A stretch of 64,000 nt of DNA from Cinclus cinclus (taxonomy: Eukaryota; Chordata; Aves; Passeriformes; Cinclidae): assembly GCF_963662255.1 (NCBI RefSeq), contig NC_085067.1, positions 5,856,428 through 5,920,427 on the forward strand. The letters are read 5' to 3'. A model generated the notes under the pieces. It saw only the letters and a list, made by a program, of their open reading frames with translations. It was not told the origin of the DNA and did not search any database. Shown one piece after another: positions 59,301 to 64,000 of the stretch (the stretch's first letter is position 1; every line of letters starts with the position of its first letter). Both the position numbers and the translations under genes were made by a program.

Positions 59301-60423
59301 AAATGGCTGCAGAAGGCAAATCGTGGCTAAGCCCTTGCTTGGAATATTCCTACTTCAACTTCCTAGAGCTGAAAACTAAGGAGAACCAAGAATGGGGCAC
59401 TTACTGGTTTCTGAAAGAGTGACAAACCTGATAAATGTGGCTGACTGTGCAGGGACAGCACCAGGCTTTTAGTGAATAAAATCAAAATATACACCTATCC
59501 ATCCTGCAAATGCCCTGAGACCTCTGAGCTGATGTGAATTCAGCTAAAGAGAAATGCATTTATGAGTGGACACCAAAACATCTGGGTTTCCATCTGCTTT
59601 TGGAAAGCAGCTGGTGTGTAGTACAGCAGTGCTGTGTTAAACATGAGGTGCTTTCCCTCTTCTCCATGCTAAGCAGAAGTGCCTGTGGAATTAAACGTTC
59701 CTTGGACTGAACAGGCAAGTAAACATTGCTGGGACACATCCCAGTGAAGGAGCCTCCAACCAGGCAGCTGTGCCAGGTGCTGTCATTCAGGACCAGGCAG
59801 CTGGATGTGTTGGATCATTTGTTCTGCAGTGCTGTTCCAATGCATACATTCCTCCTTGGCTGGATGTTTGTTCTGTGCTGGCTCCAGGTCCCTCTGCCAC
59901 AGCTCCCAGGGGTACAGCAGCCATGCAGTGTGTGAGGCACCCTACCTGCAGTGCTCTAGGGCTCAGGAACAGAGAAACAACACCTGGCTCTGAGTCCAGG
60001 TCATTCCTTGCTGGCCAGGCTGGTGCTCAGCACATAGACCAGTGCCATATGGGTAGTGGGAGAGTTCCCAGGAGCTGCTCCCTTGGGGAGGGCAGTGAAT
60101 TTGTCAGCAAGATCCCCTTGTCCTACTTGGTCTGCTCATTTGAACTGTGTTTCCTCCCTGGAGTAGCAGCAGGGGCAGCTCAGGAGTAGTGGGAAGATGA
60201 GGCAGGTGGTACTTGAAAAAAGTACATTATATTTTGGGCATGTTTTGGGCAATGCAGGGCTACTCTCATCACCTCTGTTTTTCTCTTGCCCAGCTTTGGG
60301 GTAATCCCAAGCACCCCCCTGGCCATTCACACACCTCTGATGCCAAACCAAAGTATTGATGTCTCCCTGCCCCTCAACACTCTGGGACCAGTCATGAAAA
60401 TGGAGCCTCTGAACAACCTTCAG
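8283..60423 (+). CDS. AP2B1: AP2B1, AP-2 complex subunit beta (beta-2 adaptin), 5' part, residues 1-818
   Basis: Beta-2 adaptin is a large subunit of the AP-2 heterotetramer. AP-2 links PIP2-rich plasma membrane and cargo signals to clathrin in endocytosis. Seventeen coding exons join in frame: 8283-8319, 10265-10370, 12350-12485, 14052-14297, 25947-26137, 28126-28347, 29331-29451, 31545-31640, 36103-36218, 37262-37427, 37922-38020, 40800-41059, 44994-45186, 54555-54596, 56313-56459, 57672-57817 and 60294-60423. They total 2454 nt (818 codons). Residues 1 to about 598 are the helical-repeat trunk, about 599-726 the hinge with clathrin box LLNLD at 631-635, and 727 onward the start of the appendage (ear). 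The N terminus [19 protein letters not shown] has the Asn of beta-2; the paralogue AP1B1 has Thr there. About 133 residues (rest of the ear) are outside the window. The start codon has A at -3. Confidence 0.98.
8320..10264 (+). other. AP2B1: AP2B1 intron 2
   Basis: An intron with a weak donor, GTTGGT, and a CAG acceptor. I see no repeat or RNA gene. A 162-codon plus-strand open frame at 9289-9777 has no recognisable domain and is treated as chance. Confidence 0.8.
10265..10370 (+). CDS. AP2B1: AP2B1 exon 3
   Basis: Encodes residues 13-48, [19 protein letters not shown] through VGKDV, in the first helices of the trunk. The lysine-rich segment is the surface known to contribute to phosphoinositide contact. 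The acceptor is GCCAG|GAG and the donor TCAG|GTAAAA; codon 48 (AG|C) is split. Confidence 0.97.
10371..12349 (+). other. AP2B1: AP2B1 intron 3
   Basis: A GT-AG intron. Its last third is a CR1 LINE fragment annotated separately; the first 1.2 kb shows nothing recognisable. Confidence 0.85.
11584..12322 (+). repeat. CR1 LINE, about 740 bp of the 3' end, sense to AP2B1
   Basis: This is the longest CR1 in the window. Diagnostic pieces in order are 'ctctgcagagggatctggac', 'tctgcacttgggtcacaaca', 'gtgcccaggtggccaagag', 'gcactggtgaggccacac', 'aggctgcccagggcaatgg' and 'gagtcaccatccctgg'. The 3' end is close to 'ctgattccat', which resembles the CR1 terminal ATTCTATG repeat. It carries the end of the decayed CR1 ORF2 and its 3' tail with indels, and cannot be active. 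Confidence 0.92.
12350..12485 (+). CDS. AP2B1: AP2B1 exon 4
   Basis: Encodes residues 48-93, [20 protein letters not shown] through MAVNSFVK (trunk). The acceptor is TATCCAG|CTC and the donor AAAG|GTAACC, ending in phase 0. A roughly 740-bp CR1 copy ends about 28 bases upstream of the acceptor, so the splice-site neighbourhood is partly set by the insertion. Confidence 0.97.
12486..14051 (+). other. AP2B1: AP2B1 intron 4
   Basis: A GT-AG intron of about 1.6 kb. I found no repeat, RNA gene or extra exon. Confidence 0.8.
14052..14297 (+). CDS. AP2B1: AP2B1 exon 5
   Basis: Encodes residues 94-175, [20 protein letters not shown] through DLIADSNPM (trunk HEAT/armadillo-like repeats; [14 protein letters not shown] is a typical repeat helix). 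The acceptor is GTGCAG|GAC and the donor CATG|GTAATG. Both ends are in phase 0. Confidence 0.97.
15180..15725 (-). pseudogene. Frameshifted remnant of an unidentified coiled-coil protein gene
   Basis: On the minus strand the frame opens near 15722 and reads to about 15330 with protein-like composition. It has charged, heptad-like segments such as [59 protein letters not shown] and [12 protein letters not shown]. At an A-rich stretch near 15325-15330 the sense jumps frame and continues [20 protein letters not shown], then [14 protein letters not shown], before TAG near 15182. The same character across a shift of frame argues for a once-coding sequence with an indel rather than a chance open frame. 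No flanking exons, splice sites or poly(A) tail were found, so it may be a processed copy or a lone exon. I do not recognise the parent gene. Confidence 0.5.
21197..21400 (-). repeat. CR1 LINE 3'-end fragment in intron 5
   Basis: The plus strand reads antisense CR1: 'atggaatcattgaatcac' (terminal repeat), 'gtttgggttggaagggacct', 'actccaagccctgttcag', 'cacttccagggatggggcag', 'ctctgggcaacctgagcc' and 'tcaccaccctcacaggg'. The element therefore points leftward, antisense to AP2B1. It is truncated at its 5' side near 21400. Confidence 0.93.
24120..24232 (+). repeat. CR1 LINE tail in intron 5
   Basis: Matches only the last roughly 110 bases of CR1: 'gtgcctggggacatgattta', 'gtggtggacttggcagta', 'ggttaatggttggactcaat', ending in a degraded 'attctactctaaaattct' that replaces the terminal octamers. 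It is sense to AP2B1 and strongly diverged; the 5' boundary is uncertain. Confidence 0.8.
24402..25037 (+). other. Unexplained 211-codon open frame in AT-rich DNA
   Basis: An open frame runs from a stop at 24399-24401 to 25037. It begins with GTG, not ATG; the first in-frame ATG is well inside. The deduced protein is rich in Ile, Leu, Lys and Asn and has one strongly hydrophobic patch ([12 protein letters not shown]). I recognise no domain, and no promoter, poly(A) site or splice sites tie it to a transcript. AT-rich DNA should contain frequent stops, so the length is notable. It may be an old insertion or chance, and is not claimed as a gene. Confidence 0.2.
25947..26137 (+). CDS. AP2B1: AP2B1 exon 6
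   Basis: Encodes residues 176-239, [20 protein letters not shown] through PKDDREAQ (trunk). The acceptor is CCCCAG|GTG and the donor CAGAG|GTGCGC; codon 239 (AG|C) is split. The exon follows the longest intron before the hinge (11.6 kb). Confidence 0.97.
26138..28125 (+). other. AP2B1: AP2B1 intron 6
   Basis: A GT-AG intron of about 2 kb. No repeat family, RNA gene or extra exon recognised. Confidence 0.8.
28126..28347 (+). CDS. AP2B1: AP2B1 exon 7
   Basis: Encodes residues 239-313, [20 protein letters not shown] through [11 protein letters not shown] (trunk). The acceptor is CCCCAG|CAT and the donor AAGAG|GTAAAG, with a split Arg codon AG|G. Confidence 0.97.
28348..29330 (+). other. AP2B1: AP2B1 intron 7
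   Basis: A GT-AG intron of just under 1 kb. The only recognised element is a CR1 tail near its 3' end. Confidence 0.85.
29064..29237 (-). repeat. CR1 LINE 3'-end fragment in intron 7
   Basis: The plus strand reads antisense CR1: 'gagaatggtttgggttgaaa', 'gggaccttaaagatcatcca', 'gttccaacctcctctgcagg', 'cttgaacacttccagggatg' and 'ggtcagccagggcaaaatgg'. It points leftward and lies about 95 bases before exon 8. Confidence 0.92.
29331..29451 (+). CDS. AP2B1: AP2B1 exon 8
   Basis: Encodes residues 313-353, [20 protein letters not shown] through ASQANIAQ (trunk). The acceptor is CTGCAG|GCC and the donor CCCAG|GTCAGC, ending in phase 0. A CR1 tail in antisense orientation lies about 95 bases upstream. 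Confidence 0.97.
29452..31544 (+). other. AP2B1: AP2B1 intron 8
   Basis: A GT-AG intron of about 2.1 kb. Nothing recognised beyond ordinary intronic sequence; a G8 run lies near 31061. Confidence 0.8.
31545..31640 (+). CDS. AP2B1: AP2B1 exon 9 (GC donor)
   Basis: Encodes residues 354-385, [20 protein letters not shown] through RCAIKVE (trunk). The acceptor is CACAG|GTC. The downstream junction uses GAG|GCAAGT, a GC donor. The next exon begins CAA TCT GCA (QSA), so the frame and the conserved KVEQSAERC segment are kept only with this GC site. The upstream GT in AAG|GTGGAG would delete the conserved Val-Glu. Confidence 0.96.
31641..36102 (+). other. AP2B1: AP2B1 intron 9, GC-AG
   Basis: A 4.5-kb intron with a GCAAGT donor and a CCAG acceptor. 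No repeat family was recognised. At 35520-35605 a short AT-rich block carries a TAATTA homeodomain core and a perfect MEF2-type CTATTTTTAG (35576-35585), a candidate regulatory element. Confidence 0.85.
35576..35585. promoter_or_regulatory. Consensus MEF2-type site in intron 9
   Basis: CTATTTTTAG fits the MEF2 consensus YTAWWWWTAR exactly. A TAATTA core lies about 40 bases upstream, in 'actaattaatg'. This is motif evidence only; function is unproven. Confidence 0.3.
36103..36218 (+). CDS. AP2B1: AP2B1 exon 10
   Basis: Encodes residues 386-424, [20 protein letters not shown] through FRKYPNK (trunk). The acceptor CTCCAG follows a pyrimidine tract. The donor is ACAA|GTACGT, giving a split Lys codon AA|G completed by exon 11. 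A second GT lies four bases further on; its use would break the frame. Confidence 0.94.
36219..37261 (+). other. AP2B1: AP2B1 intron 10
   Basis: A GT-AG intron of about 1 kb with the donor GTACGT. Nothing else recognised. Confidence 0.8.
37262..37427 (+). CDS. AP2B1: AP2B1 exon 11
   Basis: Encodes residues 424-479, [20 protein letters not shown] through GFHDESTQ (trunk). The acceptor is ACCAG|GTA and the donor CTCAG|GTAAAG, ending in phase 0. Confidence 0.97.
37428..37921 (+). other. AP2B1: AP2B1 intron 11
   Basis: A GT-AG intron of 494 bases. Nothing recognised inside it. Confidence 0.85.
37922..38020 (+). CDS. AP2B1: AP2B1 exon 12
   Basis: Encodes residues 480-512, [20 protein letters not shown] through LSLATQ (trunk). 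It is 99 nt, phase 0 at both ends. The acceptor is TCTCAG|GTG and the donor ACACAG|GTAAGC. Intron 11 before it is the shortest AP2B1 intron in the window (494 bases). Confidence 0.97.
38021..40799 (+). other. AP2B1: AP2B1 intron 12
   Basis: A GT-AG intron of about 2.8 kb. No repeat or RNA gene recognised. An AT-rich segment at about 40180-40380 contains TGACAGCTGG, a TGACAG (MEIS-type) motif overlapping an E-box, and is a weak regulatory candidate. Confidence 0.8.
40800..41059 (+). CDS. AP2B1: AP2B1 exon 13
   Basis: Encodes residues 513-599, [20 protein letters not shown] through [10 protein letters not shown]. It completes the trunk and enters the hinge. The acceptor is GTCTCAG|GAT and the donor GGGAG|GTGAGC; the split Ser codon is AG|C. 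Confidence 0.97.
41060..44993 (+). other. AP2B1: AP2B1 intron 13
   Basis: A GT-AG intron of about 3.9 kb. The 44100-44440 part is AT-rich and unique-looking; no repeat family, extra exon or RNA gene was recognised. Confidence 0.8.
44994..45186 (+). CDS. AP2B1: AP2B1 exon 14 (hinge, clathrin box)
   Basis: Encodes residues 599-663, [20 protein letters not shown] through LLGGGLDSL. The clathrin box LLNLD falls at residues 631-635, its reported position in beta-2; it binds the clathrin terminal domain. The acceptor is CCACAG|CAC and the donor CTTG|GTAAGC, ending in phase 0 at residue 663, where the two known isoforms diverge. Confidence 0.97.
46930..46951 (+). repeat. 22-base poly(A) run
   Basis: An uninterrupted run of 22 A, the longest homopolymer in the window. 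CR1 elements do not end in poly(A), so the CR1 tail that begins about 80 bases later does not explain it. It may be an expanded microsatellite or the tail of an older retrocopy. Confidence 0.9.
47034..47296 (+). repeat. CR1 LINE tail in intron 14
   Basis: Sense-oriented CR1 3' end: 'tctcaggtaacaagtgacag', 'gataagagggaatggcctc', 'aggcaccagggcagtggtgg', 'ttatgtagatgtggtacttg', 'gggacatggcttagtggtgg', 'ccttggcagtgctggtgg' and 'aggtcttttccaacttaaat'. The terminal octamers are degraded. Confidence 0.92.
54522..54554 (+). promoter_or_regulatory. AP2B1: Long CU-rich splicing tract before AP2B1 exon 15
   Basis: A nearly uninterrupted pyrimidine run leads into TTTCAG, with several CTCTCT and TTCTCT units, the kind of sequence bound by polypyrimidine-tract-binding proteins. 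Its position directly before the optional micro-exon suggests regulated inclusion. This is inference from motif and context. Confidence 0.5.
54555..54596 (+). CDS. AP2B1: AP2B1 exon 15, optional 42-base micro-exon
   Basis: Encodes 14 residues, [14 protein letters not shown] (664-677), phase 0 at both ends. Including or skipping it therefore switches between 951- and 937-residue proteins, which matches the known mammalian isoform pair. The acceptor TTTCAG is preceded by a long CU-rich tract (54522-54554), and the donor is GGCA|GTAAGT. The insert lengthens a flexible glycine-rich part of the hinge just past the clathrin box. Confidence 0.93.
54597..56312 (+). other. AP2B1: AP2B1 intron 15
   Basis: A GT-AG intron of about 1.7 kb. 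No repeat or extra exon recognised. Confidence 0.8.
56313..56459 (+). CDS. AP2B1: AP2B1 exon 16 (hinge to ear)
   Basis: Encodes residues 678-726, [20 protein letters not shown] through YVAPKS (hinge; includes [15 protein letters not shown]). The acceptor is CTCCAG|GTG. The donor is GTCT|GTACGT, with a stronger-looking GTAAGG four bases downstream whose use would shift the frame. The in-frame site is chosen because exon 17 starts GTT TGG CTG (VWL). Confidence 0.94.
56460..57671 (+). other. AP2B1: AP2B1 intron 16
   Basis: An intron of about 1.2 kb with overlapping GTAC/GTAAGG donors and an AAG acceptor. Nothing else recognised. Confidence 0.8.
57672..57817 (+). CDS. AP2B1: AP2B1 exon 17 (ear, sandwich subdomain)
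   Basis: Encodes residues 727-775, [20 protein letters not shown] through FAIQFNKN. This is the first part of the appendage beta-sandwich. The Tyr of HIYMEMNF is residue 751 here (737 in the 937-residue numbering), the reported Src-phosphorylated tyrosine. The acceptor is TTTCAAG|GTT, an AAG rather than the commoner CAG/TAG; the donor is AACAG|GTAAGA. Confidence 0.96.
57818..60293 (+). other. AP2B1: AP2B1 intron 17
   Basis: A GT-AG intron of about 2.5 kb. It has a C8 run near 58853-58860. No repeat family, RNA gene or extra exon recognised. Confidence 0.8.
60294..60423 (+). CDS. AP2B1: AP2B1 exon 18 (ear), last exon in window
   Basis: Encodes residues 775-818, [20 protein letters not shown] through KMEPLNNLQ. 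The acceptor is GCCCAG|CTT and the donor TTCAG|GTAAGA, ending in phase 0. No further AP2B1 exon was found between here and the right edge. The platform subdomain and C terminus must lie beyond it. Confidence 0.97.
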
Positions 60424-63400
60424 GTAAGAATTGTCTCCTTCTGAGCAGGGGGGAGCTCAGCAGGTGCTGATCCCACTTTGGTCCAACACAATGTGGTAAG
60501 ACTCTATTCACACAATACCACATATAAACAGTCAGACCTCATGGATTTGGGCCTTGAGTCTGGCCAAAACTCCTCTTCCTTTCCCAAGCTTCTCCCAGGA
60601 AAACTGAAATGGAAATTTCTTGAATTTTGTGACTTTTCAAACACCTCAAACCAACTGCTTGCATCTGTGTAGATAAAGGGCTTTGTTGCAGTAACACCAT
60701 TCTGTAAATTGGGCATGAAGTTTAGTTGGACTTAAGAACTGGAGCAGGTGTGAACAGAGAAATTACCCATAGTAGAGCAGGCAGAGCGAGCTGTCAGTAA
60801 GAATTGAGGCCATCAAAGGAATTGCAGGAAGAATGGCAACTGCTGAGTGATTAATATTTCTCTAGTGCTCTTAAATTCCAGGGTGCTTCACAAAGGCACA
60901 TCCCTGCCCCAGATAGCTTAATCCAAGGCAAACTGTGTGTTCCAGGAAAGGCAGAGGAGAAATGACGTGAGCAGCTAATGTTTCATTAATGAGAGTGTTG
61001 GTGCATGGCAGGGACAGCACTCCCTGGAGGAGCCTCTTTATCAGATTGGGCTGTCAATCTGATAAAGACAGGACAGATCCAGGGAGATGTTCCCCTCTGC
61101 TTTGGACCAGAGACTGTCTCCAGTAGTCTGGAAATCATCATGCAGACAGTTCTCCCTGGAAGGAGGCACTTTTCCACTGCTGCCATGTGCAGCCACTCTG
61201 TGGAGGGGAGGTCAGCAACTCCTGCTTCTGCTCTGGGTCCTCCAGGATGATTTTCCCAGTATCCCAAAATGCAGTTAACTTGCACTGCAGCTGTCTCTCA
61301 CCTCAGGTCTCCAGGAGGTGGAACTGGGTAGGGTTCCTGCAGTGTAGTAGCCTATAGAGTGGAATATTTTGAAGCAGCTCATTCGCTTTTTAGTCTAAGA
61401 GAATGCAATGGGAATTCTGTGCATACACTATGCAATACTATTTATTCTGCCTGAGCAACTGTTTTTTTCCCCTTCTTTTGACTTCCATTTTGGGGCTTAT
61501 GACTTATTGATGAGTCTTTGGGCTAACAGCTTGAAATAGCTTCTCTGGCACTCAAAGGAGCAGTCCCACACTCGGGCTCCGAGCGCAGTCATGCGATGGG
61601 AGCGGAGCACAAGCAGTGAATGAATTCCATGGCCTGTCCTCCACAACTGGCCCTTCCAGCCTCTGGAAGAGATGGATTCCCTCTGCAACCAGGGCATGCC
61701 TGACATTTGGGTCAGCTGTGGTAGAATCTGGCTCCTGCAATGAGGGGAATGTGGAGGTGACAGTCCCAGTCAGCCTCCACAGCACTGGGGACTCTCAACA
61801 AGGCGCTCTGAATTCGCTGCTTCCTTTGATCAGGAGGGAAGTGAAGTATTTAGGTTATTAAATCTCTGAAGGACTTAGAGCACAGTTTGTTTCTTGTAGC
61901 ATCTCCTGCTAGAACAAAGCTAAGAGAAAACATGTGAGGAAACCTCCAGCTACCTTCTTTTGAGACAGTGGAGCATTCATTAGTGCCAGACTCAGTTGTT
62001 AATTTGCTAACGCTCTCATTGCCATAGAAGTTGGCTGCCCTTTTACAATTGGGGAAGCTGCCATATGGAGTAATAGTATATTTCTCTGCAAAGAGTTGAA
62101 TCATGATAGCAGATGCCAAGTTAAAAAGAGCACTCCCCTTACTTTTCTGACAGCAGTGGGCTTGACAGAGATCTATCAATGCCCTGACAGCCAAGGCTCT
62201 GGTTTTGTTTTGTGGGTTCACATAGAAAGGATTTGTCTTGAAACGTTCAGAAATCGCCTTGGTGACCTACTTAGGGAACAGTTTATAGCATAATATAGGA
62301 GTAGAGAATACAGATGTTCCTGTATTCATTGAAGAACCAAAACACTCATCAGGTTGAATTTATTTAATGTGTTTTTTTTCCTCAGCTAGGGAACATTGAA
62401 GCAGATGCAGGGCTGGTTTGAACCTGAGGACCTTATGTTCATCTCCTGTTCTGGTGGGAGTTTTTTGTTTTTAGTAACAAGAAAAATAAGTCCTGAAGTA
62501 ACCAAACTGATAGCTTTCAACTTTTTGTCATGTTAATTATACACTTCAAAGACTAGTTGTACATTCCTTAGGCAACTGTTTCAGAAGTAATGAATTCATG
62601 TCTTGTTCGGGTTATTTTTATTACCATTTCTAATCTTTCACCCAATACAGCTCACTTAATCTTGACATTTGTAATCATGGAGAGAAACTAAAATATTTGA
62701 CAAGGTAACGAAAAAGACGTTTTTGCAAGAAGATGAGGAAGACTGAAATAATTTCAGAGGCGTACTTAGGTAAAATATAGCTGAGGAGTCTTGTGTTTGC
62801 TAGTCACCTTGCATCTTGTGATACTGAATGCCAGGCTTCTCCCTTGCATCCCAAAATAATCATGATCATTTTCATGACTTGTTGACTCAACTTTAACCCC
62901 CAGTGAGGCAGAGATTTATCCAAAGGGTAAAGCTAAGCTGGATTCAGGGCTGAACAAACCCCAATCCCTGCTCTCTGGTTCTTTTTCATTTCTGTCAGAT
63001 TAAAAAGCTGCCTTTGGAGTATGCCTGTTGCTAAAGAAAAGCTGACTTAGTTATTTGTGTGCTTCTAATTTTTGGTGGGGGATACCCTTGCAGTGCCTTG
63101 TCAGCATTTTGGGGCTGCCTGGTCCTTGTGGGTGCTGTGGTCAGGACGTTGCTCCAATAAATAACAGCAAACCCTTGCCCAGAGGTCTGTGAGAGGCTGT
63201 GTTGACCTTGCTGGGTGTTTGATAGCCATGGAGACATCTCTGGGAGTTGTAAAGGTCTCCCTGGCTCCTGCAGTGTTGCCTTTTCACAATCAAATCAGTG
63301 GTGACACTTCTGGTGACATGTGAGTTGCTGTGGCCATACCAAGTGAGAGAGCTGGGCTGGGTGAGGTGTCTTTGCCACCACATGTGTGAGGCCTTCAACT

Positions 63401-64000
63401 CTCAGAGAGGAAGGTGCCTTCTGAAACAGGGATTTGCACTGGTGAGAAATATTAAGTCTTTCCAGATAGTTCTTCAAGTTAAATTTGGAATTAGAAAATG
63501 CCTGGGCTGAGAGCCTTTCTATGCTAAAGAGAATCCACTGTTCCTAACAATTGCCATTTTAACAGCTATGAAATGATATGAAATTGGAAGTCCCACTAGA
63601 GTACACAAGAATTGCTCCCCTAATCCTGGAAATGGGTAGAGGGGAGCCAACCTGCAGCCACAGTTTTGGAGTTCAGGGCTGGCCTGTCATGGCACAAATA
63701 TAACCTCTTCTGTGAGATTATAGCCCCTTGCAGGAGACAATGCACTTAAAAATGAGCTGTAGGCACTCCTGGAACAGCAGCAAGTCTGCCTGAGGCTGGA
63801 GCCACTCTCTTGGGATCCACATTCAGAATGCACCATCAGTGTGTCACATCCTGCTGTCAGCTGCCAGCCCTGCTTGCTGCAGCTACAGAGCATGCAGCTG
63901 AAAAAGGCTTGAATTTTTCCAACTGTTTTTTTATTTAATTCAGTAAAATTATCTGAGTATGGAAAGGGAAGGATCTGCCAGCTGCATTTCTCCCTGAGGA
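60424..64000 (+). other. AP2B1: AP2B1 intron 18, incomplete
   Basis: Starts with GTAAGA and runs off the window. I searched it for the expected next ear segment (beginning VAVKNNIDVFYF) in all plus-strand frames and did not find it. It contains the perfect inverted repeat at 61035-61068 and AT-rich unique sequence at about 61970-62300. Confidence 0.85.
61035..61068. repeat. Perfect 14-bp inverted repeat with paired GATA motifs
   Basis: Left arm TCTTTATCAGATTG (61035-61048), six-base spacer GGCTGT, right arm the exact reverse complement (61055-61068). Each arm contains a WGATAR site (TGATAA), so two GATA motifs face each other. It could act as a paired GATA-factor site or as a hairpin in RNA. 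The symmetry is certain; the function is inferred. Confidence 0.8.

Noticed and set aside
61850..62221. 123-codon minus-strand open frame in intron 18
   Set aside because: The composition is unremarkable and no domain was recognised; more likely unique or regulatory non-coding DNA.
60424..64000. Next AP2B1 ear exon (VAVKNNIDVF...)
   Set aside because: No frame in this stretch encodes it; it must lie beyond the window.

Overview
The window is vertebrate nuclear DNA, almost certainly from a bird. The evidence is two intron-containing genes recognisable at protein level, a CpG-island promoter between them, and several chicken-repeat-1 (CR1) LINE fragments of the avian type. The intact neighbour pair PEX12 / AP2B1, arranged head to head, is known synteny (human 17q12). 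I cannot name the species from sequence alone.

Layout. Positions 1-1783 are the downstream flank and probable 3' UTR of PEX12. PEX12 occupies 1784-3879 on the minus strand in three coding exons (356 aa, complete), encoding the peroxisomal RING-type peroxin. A GC-rich bidirectional promoter lies at about 3880-4099. It holds a near-consensus CTCF core, GC-box/ETS motifs and a CGCG palindrome, and ends in a non-coding first exon of AP2B1. AP2B1 then fills the rest of the plus strand. I placed 17 coding exons from the start codon at 8283 to 60423. They encode residues 1-818 of the 951-residue form of the beta-2 adaptin subunit of the clathrin adaptor AP-2. The last roughly 133 residues (rest of the ear domain) lie beyond the right edge.

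Every exon junction was checked for reading frame. All introns are GT-AG except intron 9, which is GC-AG. The 42-base exon 15 encodes the optional 14-residue hinge insert that separates the 937- and 951-residue isoforms.

Introns make up more than 90% of the AP2B1 span. They hold at least five CR1 fragments, a G-rich degenerate tandem array at the start of intron 1, and a frameshifted minus-strand remnant of an unidentified coiled-coil protein gene in intron 5. They also hold an unexplained 211-codon open frame in AT-rich DNA of intron 5, a 22-base poly(A) run in intron 14, and a perfect 14-bp inverted repeat with GATA motifs in intron 18. The two genes share a promoter, but their products work in different places: peroxisomal import-receptor ubiquitination (PEX12) and endocytosis at the plasma membrane (AP2B1). 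I saw no operon-like, CRISPR, phage or bacterial features.
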